A DNA stretch of 13,051 nt, from assembly GCA_013140485.1 (NCBI GenBank), contig JABFSS010000084.1:1-13051 (forward strand), read 5' to 3'. The notes beneath the pieces are model-generated. The model searched no databases. It was not told where the DNA came from and was given only the letters and a program-made list of their open reading frames with translations. The stretch comes from Candidatus Peribacteraceae bacterium. Its GTDB lineage: Bacteria; Patescibacteriota; Gracilibacteria; Peribacterales; Peribacteraceae. How positions within the stretch are numbered: position 1 is the first letter of the stretch; each line of letters begins with the position of its first letter. A program made the translations under genes and the position numbers. Below, in pieces: positions 1 through 5,348 of this stretch.

Positions 1-1045
1 GGTGGTAGCCGAATGCGACGCCGATGGAGCGCTGGACGGTCGAGTCGCTGAGATCGCGCTGCATGCGGCTGATGGGAAGTTTGTCGGCGAAGTGGCCGAA
101 GAGCGCGTTGCTGAGTCCCAGGTTTCCTTCGGCATTCTCGAAGTCAATCGGGTTCACCTTATGCGGCATTGCCGAGGATCCGACTTCTTTTTTGAAGACT
201 TTTTGAGTGAAAATTCCGCGTGCAATGTACATCCACAGATCGCGGCTGCAATCGAGGAAGATCGTGTTGATGCGCGAGAGTAAGTGACTGAGTTCCGCGA
301 GATCGTCGTGCGGATTGATCTGCGTCGTAAACTCGAGCGGGATCAGGCCCAGACTCTTCACGAACCGCTGCCGGAAGCCCTCCCAATTGATATTGGGATA
401 CGCAGCACGATGAGCGCCGAAGTTGCCGACGGCTCCGCCGAGCTTGCCCTGCATGCGGAATTTTTTGAGCTGGTCGAGTTGGCGGCTGATTCTTGACGCG
501 AAGACCATCATCTCCTTTCCGAGTGTCGTGGGCGTCGCGGGCTGGCCGTGCGTGAGGCTGAGCAGTTTGATGTTCTTCGTGGCACTACCCATGCGCTTGA
601 GCTCCCCCTGCGCGACTTGCAGAACGGGCAAGACGACTTCCTTCACAGCGCTGTTGATGAGAATGCCGTAGGCAAGATTGTTGACGTCCTCACTCGTCAG
701 ACCGAAGTGGATAAACTCGAGTGAATCCTTCAAGCCTTGGATTTTCTTCCCTTTTTCCTTCAGATAGTACTCGACGGCTTTCACGTCGTGCTTGGTGACG
801 CTCTCGATTTCTTTGATCCGTTGATACGCACGATCGTTGAACTTCTCAAGAAGACCGAGGAGTGCCTTCTCTTGTGCCCGGCTCACCCGCTTCAGCTCCC
901 GCACGCCGTCGAGATTCGAAAGAGCGATGAAATATTTCACTTCGACCTCCACTCTTGCACGCATCAAAGCCTCTTCGCTGAAGAACGGGCGCAACGCGTC
1001 AACCTGCTTCGCGTAGCGGCCGTCGAGAGGACTGAGAGACTGCAT
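1..1045 (-). CDS. purB: Adenylosuccinate lyase PurB (3' end cut by window edge)
   Basis: PurB carries out two beta-eliminations in purine metabolism: SAICAR to AICAR plus fumarate, and adenylosuccinate to AMP plus fumarate, in the cytosol. The frame read from the ATG at 1045 begins MQSLSPLDGRYAKQ, the usual N-terminus of the E. coli-like PurB class. It stays open for 348 codons to the window edge; the family is about 450-480 residues, so roughly the last quarter is missing. The fumarate lyase signature GSSAMPHKVNP lies at residues 289-299 (about 149-181) and includes the flexible-loop serine used as catalytic acid/base in the family. It is followed by the conserved stretch IDFENAEGNLGLSN. Mid-protein HGQPATPTTLGKE is also typical. 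The gene is divergent from the PPOX gene with 64 bp between. A -10-like TACAAT sits 8 bases before the ATG. Identification is firm. Confidence 0.95.
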   Translation of the reverse strand, partial: MQSLSPLDGRYAKQVDALRPFFSEEALMRARVEVEVKYFIALSNLDGVRELKRVSRAQEKALLGLLEKFNDRAYQRIKEIESVTKHDVKAVEYYLKEKGKKIQGLKDSLEFIHFGLTSEDVNNLAYGILINSAVKEVVLPVLQVAQGELKRMGSATKNIKLLSLTHGQPATPTTLGKEMMVFASRISRQLDQLKKFRMQGKLGGAVGNFGAHRAAYPNINWEGFRQRFVKSLGLIPLEFTTQINPHDDLAELSHLLSRINTIFLDCSRDLWMYIARGIFTQKVFKKEVGSSAMPHKVNPIDFENAEGNLGLSNALFGHFADKLPISRMQRDLSDSTVQRSIGVAFGYH

Positions 1046-1053
1046 CGGTCCTT

Positions 1054-1059
1054 ATTGTA
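1054..1059 (-). promoter_or_regulatory. Putative -10 box of purB (leaderless-type)
   Basis: Read on the minus strand the hexamer is TACAAT (5 of 6 to TATAAT). It ends 8 bases before the purB ATG, so transcription would start at or within about two bases of the start codon. An AAGGA (1049-1053) resembles a Shine-Dalgarno site but falls in the discriminator and would hardly be transcribed. No good -35 is visible at 16-18 bp. Confidence 0.5.
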
Positions 1060-1092
1060 GCGGAAATTGTCATGATGAGCGAAACGAAGCAC

Positions 1093-1101
1093 TGATATGA
1101 T
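1093..1101 (+). promoter_or_regulatory. Putative extended -10 promoter of the PPOX-family gene
   Basis: TGATATGAT matches the extended -10 pattern TGnTAnnnT, with hexamer TATGAT (5 of 6). It ends 8 bases before the ATG at 1110, and no Shine-Dalgarno site lies between. A start of transcription at or next to the ATG, giving a leaderless mRNA, is the simplest reading. It lies back to back with the purB -10 in the 64-bp divergent spacer. Confidence 0.55.
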
Positions 1102-1109
1102 CACCACCT

Positions 1110-1553
1110 ATGCAGCTGACCAATGATGAGCGGGCGACGATACTGAAATTCATGAAGAAGAACCCGATGGCCGTGATCAGCACCAGCGATGCGAAAACAG
1201 GGCATCCCGAAGCCGCGCTGATTGCGTTTGCCGAAACAGATGACCTGGAGATCGTTTTCGAAACGGACAACGACGCGCGGAAGTATGAAAATCTTCTATC
1301 GCACCCAGCAGTCGCGCTCGTCATCGGATGGGACTTGAGCAAGTATCAAACGCTCCAATATGAAGGAGCTGCCGCCGAAGTGACGGCGGAAGAATTTGAA
1401 CAATACAAAGCCCTGATTCTTAAGAAGAAAACACCGTGCACCGAGGAATTCCTGAGGCCTCCCCGCGCGAGAATCTTCAAAGTTCGTCCGACCTGGATTC
1501 GCCTCTCCGATTACACCGGCGAGTGTCCGGTAATTATTGAGGGAACTATCTGA
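1110..1553 (+). CDS. Pyridoxamine 5'-phosphate oxidase-family (flavin split-barrel) protein
   Basis: This 147-residue protein has the size and layout of single-domain PPOX-like split-barrel proteins, which bind FMN, F420 or haem and often act as small oxidoreductases. Family-like features are a short N-terminal helix (residues 5-17), then MAVISTSD at 20-27 followed by GHPEAALIAF (31-40). Next come a strand pair around LEIVFETDNDARKYENL (46-62) and SHPAVALVIGWD (64-75). The C-terminal RIFKVRPTWIRLSDY (121-135) is the usual closing strand. It differs from true PdxH, which is longer and has substrate residues not evident here, so the substrate cannot be named. The ATG follows an extended -10 by 8 bases. 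Its stop TGA (1551-1553) abuts the ftsH stop (1554-1556) with no spacer, leaving no room for a terminator between the convergent genes. Confidence 0.8.
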   Translation: MQLTNDERATILKFMKKNPMAVISTSDAKTGHPEAALIAFAETDDLEIVFETDNDARKYENLLSHPAVALVIGWDLSKYQTLQYEGAAAEVTAEEFEQYKALILKKKTPCTEEFLRPPRARIFKVRPTWIRLSDYTGECPVIIEGTI

Positions 1554-3509
1554 CTATTCCTCTGTCTCCTCTGTCACTTCTGTGGCCTCTGTCGCCTCTT
1601 CTTTCGTGAGTTCCGACTTCACCCCTCTCTCCTTCGCCTTCTTCTTCTCAATCTCCTTTCCTTGTTCGCCGTCGAAGACCTCGAGGAATTCTTCAACGCT
1701 CATCGTTTCTTTCTGCAGCAGCACCTTCGCGAGTTCGTCGAGCTTCACGCGGTGCTTGGTGAGGAATCCTTTGGCGCGCACGTACTGCTCGTTGATGATT
1801 CGCCGGACGTAGTCGTCGATCTTCTGTGCCATCCCGTCGGAATAGTTGCGGGCCATGCCCGGGTCCACGCCGGCGAACATCGAACCCTGTTTTTCGCCGT
1901 AGACCACCAGACCGAGCGCGTCGTCGCCCATGCCGAATTTCATCGCCATGCTGCGGGCGATGGCGGACGCGCGTTCGAGATCGTTGCTGGCGCCCGTCGT
2001 GATTTCGTTGAAGATGATCTCCTCCGCCGCGCGGCCTCCCAGGAGTCCGCAGATCTCGTCGATGAACTTGCTCTTGCTGGTCGTGTACTGGTCTTCCTGC
2101 GGCAGGGACCACGTGACGCCGAGAGCCGAACCGCGGGAAACGATCGAGACTTTGTGCAGAGGGTCGGAATGCACGCAGAGATGACTCACGATCGCGTGTC
2201 CGAGCTCGTGATAGGTCGTGATTTCCTTCTCGTGCTGGGTGATTTTTCGGGACTTTTTCTCGGGACCGATGATCACTTTTTCCACGGCGTCGATAAGATC
2301 CCGCTGCACGACGGCGGGATGTTTACGCTTTGCAGCAAATATCGCCGCTTCGTTCATGATGTTCTCGAGGTCCGCGCCGGTCATGCCCACCGTCTGCTTG
2401 GCGACATCGGTCATTTTAATATTCTTGGCTATTTTCTTGTTGCGCGCGTGGACTTCGAGAATTTTCAGACGGGCGTTCAGATCGGGCTTGTCGATGAAGA
2501 TGCGGCGATCGAAGCGACCGGGACGCAGCAGTGCGATATCAAGCACGTCGGGCCTGTTGGTCGCCGCCATCACGATGACGTTGGTCCCCTGCTCAAAGCC
2601 GTCCATTTCGGTGAGAATTTGATTGAGAGTCTGTTCGCGCTCGTCATGACCGCCGCCAAATCCAGCTCCGCCGCGCTGGCGGCCGACCGCGTCGATTTCG
2701 TCGATGAAGATGATGCACGGCGCGTTGCGCTTGGCTTTGGTGAACAGATCGCGGACGCGGGAAGCACCGACGCCCACGAACATTTCGACGAATTCGGAAC
2801 CCGCGATGCTGAAGAAGGGAACGCCCGCCTCTCCGGCGACCGCGCGCGCGAGGAGCGTTTTACCCGTTCCCGGAGCACCGACCAGGAGGACGCCCTTGGG
2901 GATTTTCGCGCCGATATTCGTGTACTTGGTCGGGTTCTTGAGGAAATCGACCACTTCGACGAGATCTTCCTTCGCCTCCTCCGCGCCGGCGACGTCGACG
3001 AAGCGCGTTTTGACCTGCTTGGCATCGGCGACACGCGCGCGAGATTTCCCAAACGAGAGCGCCGTCGACTGGCTGCGGGCGATGCCGCGGAAGAGCCACA
3101 CCACTCCGCCGATCACGAGCAGGAAGAAGAGAATGTCGGGGAGGATCGCCATCAGGAAGTTGCGCGTCTCCTGGTTTTCGATATTCACGATGGTGGGATT
3201 CTTGGGATCGTTCCAGCCGAGCTCGCTGACGGTATCCTCGGCCTCTTTATACGACTGCAGAACCTTATCGTCCTTGAGGATGGCGTAGACGGTGCTGTCG
3301 CGGATGAGGATTTCCTTGAATGCCTTCGTGGCGTACCCCTGCGTAATCTCGCTGAGAGGAACCTCCTTGGCGTCCGCAAACTTCCGCTCGCTCTCCCACT
3401 GAGGATTGAGCAGGAATGCGACGGAGAGGAACACCAGCAATCCGAAGAGCAGGATCGAGAGGAGCCACTGCTGGCGGCTGCGTTGGGGGGGGCGGTAGGA
3501 AGAAGGCAT
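1554..3509 (-). CDS. ftsH: ATP-dependent zinc metalloprotease FtsH
   Basis: FtsH is a hexameric membrane AAA+ protease that extracts and degrades damaged membrane proteins and some regulators. The 651-residue product is complete. It has a first membrane segment at about 15-34, a periplasmic domain at about 35-118 and a second membrane segment at about 119-140. The AAA+ module has Walker A GAPGTGKT (211-218), pore motif MFVGVG (243-248), Walker B IIFIDEID (266-273), and the second region of homology with arginine fingers R332 and R335 in LRPGRFDR. The zinc site is HELGH (434-438) with probable third ligand D510 in SNDLERA. All catalytic residues are present. The C-terminus (635-651) is a Thr/Glu-rich low-complexity tail. 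The 5' end holds a C8 run (3485-3492) at codons 6-9. The gene is divergent from the PMT gene, with its own extended -10 nine bases before the ATG. Confidence 0.97.
   Translation of the reverse strand: MPSSYRPPQRSRQQWLLSILLFGLLVFLSVAFLLNPQWESERKFADAKEVPLSEITQGYATKAFKEILIRDSTVYAILKDDKVLQSYKEAEDTVSELGWNDPKNPTIVNIENQETRNFLMAILPDILFFLLVIGGVVWLFRGIARSQSTALSFGKSRARVADAKQVKTRFVDVAGAEEAKEDLVEVVDFLKNPTKYTNIGAKIPKGVLLVGAPGTGKTLLARAVAGEAGVPFFSIAGSEFVEMFVGVGASRVRDLFTKAKRNAPCIIFIDEIDAVGRQRGGAGFGGGHDEREQTLNQILTEMDGFEQGTNVIVMAATNRPDVLDIALLRPGRFDRRIFIDKPDLNARLKILEVHARNKKIAKNIKMTDVAKQTVGMTGADLENIMNEAAIFAAKRKHPAVVQRDLIDAVEKVIIGPEKKSRKITQHEKEITTYHELGHAIVSHLCVHSDPLHKVSIVSRGSALGVTWSLPQEDQYTTSKSKFIDEICGLLGGRAAEEIIFNEITTGASNDLERASAIARSMAMKFGMGDDALGLVVYGEKQGSMFAGVDPGMARNYSDGMAQKIDDYVRRIINEQYVRAKGFLTKHRVKLDELAKVLLQKETMSVEEFLEVFDGEQGKEIEKKKAKERGVKSELTKEEATEATEVTEETEE
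1557..1607 (-). repeat. Low-complexity Thr/Glu repeat at the FtsH C-terminus
   Basis: The last 17 codons of ftsH are built from short repeats of Thr-Glu with Ala or Val spacers (TEATEVTEETEE). At DNA level this is an imperfect tandem of a roughly 6-9 bp word (cctctgt on the plus strand). The FtsH tail is generally flexible and variable, so this is probably neutral length variation or an acidic tail. Confidence 0.6.
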
Positions 3510-3518
3510 CGGACGGAT

Positions 3519-3527
3519 ATGGTATCA
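3519..3527 (-). promoter_or_regulatory. Putative extended -10 promoter of ftsH
   Basis: On the minus strand TGATACCAT fits TGnTAnnnT, with hexamer TACCAT (4 of 6). It ends 9 bases before the ftsH ATG and no Shine-Dalgarno site intervenes. No convincing -35 is seen. Confidence 0.4.
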
Positions 3528-3561
3528 GTAAAGCGAGTGTAGGGCATCTCCTCACGCAGAA

Positions 3562-3637
3562 GAAAACGAAGTAAACGAGGGAAACAAAGCAAACGAGGAT
3601 CCTCGTTTTCCTCGTTTGCTTTGATTGCTTCGTTTTC
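3562..3637. repeat. Large imperfect palindrome between ftsH and the PMT gene
   Basis: The outer arms GAAAACGAAG (3562-3571) and CTTCGTTTTC (3628-3637) are perfect 10-bp complements. CAAAGCAAACGAGG (3585-3598) pairs perfectly with 3610-3623, and the centre AAACGAGGATCCTCGTTT (3591-3608) is a perfect 18-bp palindrome. The word AAACGAGG occurs twice on the left (3573, 3591) and its complement twice on the right (3601, 3610), so several alternative foldings exist. It lies between divergent genes, so it is not a terminator. Its right arm contains the -35 box of the PMT gene. Confidence 0.8.
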
Positions 3638-3649
3638 CTTTCGTATACT
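3621..3649 (+). promoter_or_regulatory. Putative promoter of the PMT gene (-35 TTGATT, -10 TATACT)
   Basis: TTGATT at 3621-3626 and TATACT at 3644-3649 are separated by exactly 17 bp, the best sigma-70-type promoter in the window. The -10 ends 8 bases before the ATG at 3658, so the transcript would be leaderless or nearly so. The -35 is embedded in the right arm of the large palindrome. Confidence 0.65.
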
Positions 3650-3657
3650 CAACGCCA

Positions 3658-5247
3658 ATGCCTCCTAAAACACCACAGCCCTGGAAACGCTGGCACACGC
3701 TGTTCCTGCTGGGATTCGTCATCATCATTTCGTACCTGACGTACTTCCACCGCTACACGTACCCGCAGGCGCCGTTTTGGGACGAGAACTACTACATCAC
3801 CGACGCGCAGCGAGAGATGCACGGCATGTTTTACATGCAGATTCATCCCCCGCTCGGGAAACTCTTGATTGCGTGGGGAGAAGAATTGGCACAGGCCATC
3901 GGGACGCCGGGGCCGGTGGAGTCGGAAAACGGCGATGCGCCGGGGCTCTTCCGTGTGAATGAACGGACGGATCAATTTCTGAGCACGGAACACGCCGATG
4001 AATTCGACAAAGGCTTCACCTTCGTCGGATACCGCTTCTTCCCCGTGCTGCTCGCGTGGCTGGGCGCGCCGCTCTTCTTTTTGATTTTCCTGTTCATCAC
4101 GCGCAATCCCCTGCTCTCGGGATTCCTGAGCTTCCTGTACGTCTTCGACAACGCGCTCATCGTGCACCACCGCGGGGCGATGCTCGACGGCCCGATGCTC
4201 TTCTTCGTGATTCTGACGATCGTCGCGTTCTTTCTGGTGATTCGCACGCGCGGAAAACGCTGGCAATTCCTGGGCTCTTCGGCGCTCTTCGGCGCGGCGC
4301 TCGCGCTCGGCTTCACGACGAAATTCCAGAATGCGATCATGGTGCTTTTGGTGCCCTTCATTCTCTGGAAATTGTGGAAACCCAAAGCGACGCGCTGGCG
4401 CGAAATCGGGCACTTCACGTGGGCATCTTTCCTGGCATTCCTGATCTTCTTCGTCGGCGTCTGGCAGATTCACTTCTCGCACATGGTGACGATCAATCCT
4501 GCGTTGAATAACGGCGGATATTACCAGGCATCGCCGCAATACCGGGCGGTCGTCGCGGCGGGCAAGCAGAGCTCACTCATCTGGTTCCCCATGATGCTGC
4601 GCGATTCGCTCACGTACGTGAGCGAGTACAACAAAGGCATCCCCAAGCTCGACCTCTGCAAGCCCGACGAAAACGGCAGTCCGTGGTTTCTGTGGCCGGT
4701 CGGGGCGACGGCGATCAATTACCGGTGGGAAACGCCGGACGGTAACCAGTTCATGTATCTCTATCTCGTGGCCAATCCCATCGTATGGTTCGCGGGCCTC
4801 TTGGCCGTGATCCTCTCGGTTGTGTACTTGCTGATGCCGGTCTTCTCGACGGTAAAACCGCAACAGGATCCTGAAATGCGTTTCCTGATTCTCGTGTTCA
4901 CAACGCTCTATGTTGCGTACATGGGCGCGATGTCGATGTTCGACCGCGTTCTCTTTTTGTACAGCTATTTCCCGCCGCTGATTTTCTCCTTCGTGCTCAT
5001 TGCGCTGATTTTGATGGAACTGCGCGTCATCGGACGGTTGCGGCTATTGGAGGAGCACAAAGTGATCGCCGTCGGCATTCTCGCCGCATTGATCTTTGGG
5101 ACACACCAGTTCTTCCGGCCGCTCACGTATTACGAGCCCCTCACCGACCGTCAAATCGCCCGGCGCGAGTGGCTGGATATCTGGCAGCTCCACTGCGTCA
5201 ACTGCGGCAACGAGAGCCCGATGGTGAAGCATCGGTGTGAACAGTAA
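3658..5247 (+). CDS. PMT-family (GT39) protein O-mannosyltransferase-like membrane protein
   Basis: GT39 enzymes transfer mannose from a polyprenyl-phosphate donor to Ser/Thr of exported proteins on the outer face of the membrane. The 529-residue product starts with a membrane segment (about 14-30) followed by the acidic loop WDENYYITDA (41-50) and HPPLGK (63-68), the DE plus HPPLGK pattern of PMTs. FDNALIVHHRGAMLDG (163-178) matches the PMT loop of the form DNaLv..R..lLD. The C-terminal SPWFLWPVG (341-349), ANPIVWF (372-378) and DRVLFLYSYFPP (429-440) match the PMT_4TMC region. About ten membrane spans are visible. The start is placed at ATG 3658, not the upstream in-frame TTG at 3625, because a well-spaced promoter lies between them. 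A C-terminal tail has CVNC (513-516) and C527, unusual for the family. Donor and acceptor cannot be told from sequence. Confidence 0.85.
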   Translation: MPPKTPQPWKRWHTLFLLGFVIIISYLTYFHRYTYPQAPFWDENYYITDAQREMHGMFYMQIHPPLGKLLIAWGEELAQAIGTPGPVESENGDAPGLFRVNERTDQFLSTEHADEFDKGFTFVGYRFFPVLLAWLGAPLFFLIFLFITRNPLLSGFLSFLYVFDNALIVHHRGAMLDGPMLFFVILTIVAFFLVIRTRGKRWQFLGSSALFGAALALGFTTKFQNAIMVLLVPFILWKLWKPKATRWREIGHFTWASFLAFLIFFVGVWQIHFSHMVTINPALNNGGYYQASPQYRAVVAAGKQSSLIWFPMMLRDSLTYVSEYNKGIPKLDLCKPDENGSPWFLWPVGATAINYRWETPDGNQFMYLYLVANPIVWFAGLLAVILSVVYLLMPVFSTVKPQQDPEMRFLILVFTTLYVAYMGAMSMFDRVLFLYSYFPPLIFSFVLIALILMELRVIGRLRLLEEHKVIAVGILAALIFGTHQFFRPLTYYEPLTDRQIARREWLDIWQLHCVNCGNESPMVKHRCEQ

Positions 5248-5253
5248 TGAGAA

Positions 5254-5335
5254 TTGGGTATATATTTGAGATTTGGTGCTTGTACTTTTTGCCTCACTCA
5301 TCAGCGTTGCCAAAAATTTAAATCTCAAATCCCAA
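5254..5335. repeat. Inverted repeat between two convergent glycosyltransferase genes
   Basis: ATTTGAGATTT (5264-5274) and AAATCTCAAAT (5320-5330) are perfect 11-bp complements, extended outward by TTGGG (5254-5258) and CCCAA (5331-5335) with a bulge on the left arm. The loop is about 45 bases and holds a T5 run. It starts 7 bp after one stop codon and ends 13 bp before the other, so it may act as a bidirectional terminator, although neither arm is followed by a T-tract. It could also be a decayed repeat element. Confidence 0.55.
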
Positions 5336-5348
5336 ACGGAATTGACAG

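Noticed and set aside
1662..3542. 626-codon plus-strand open frame opposite ftsH
   Set aside because: It is the antisense shadow of a certain ftsH gene, caused by high GC and codon bias. It has no recognisable motif and no start context.
3625..3657. TTG start upstream of the PMT gene
   Set aside because: The -10 TATACT lies between this TTG and the ATG at 3658, so the upstream codons would not be transcribed from the best promoter; the added residues are atypical.
3649..4539. 296-codon minus-strand frame inside the PMT gene
   Set aside because: Highly charged Arg/Glu-rich antisense shadow of the membrane protein; no domain and no promoter.
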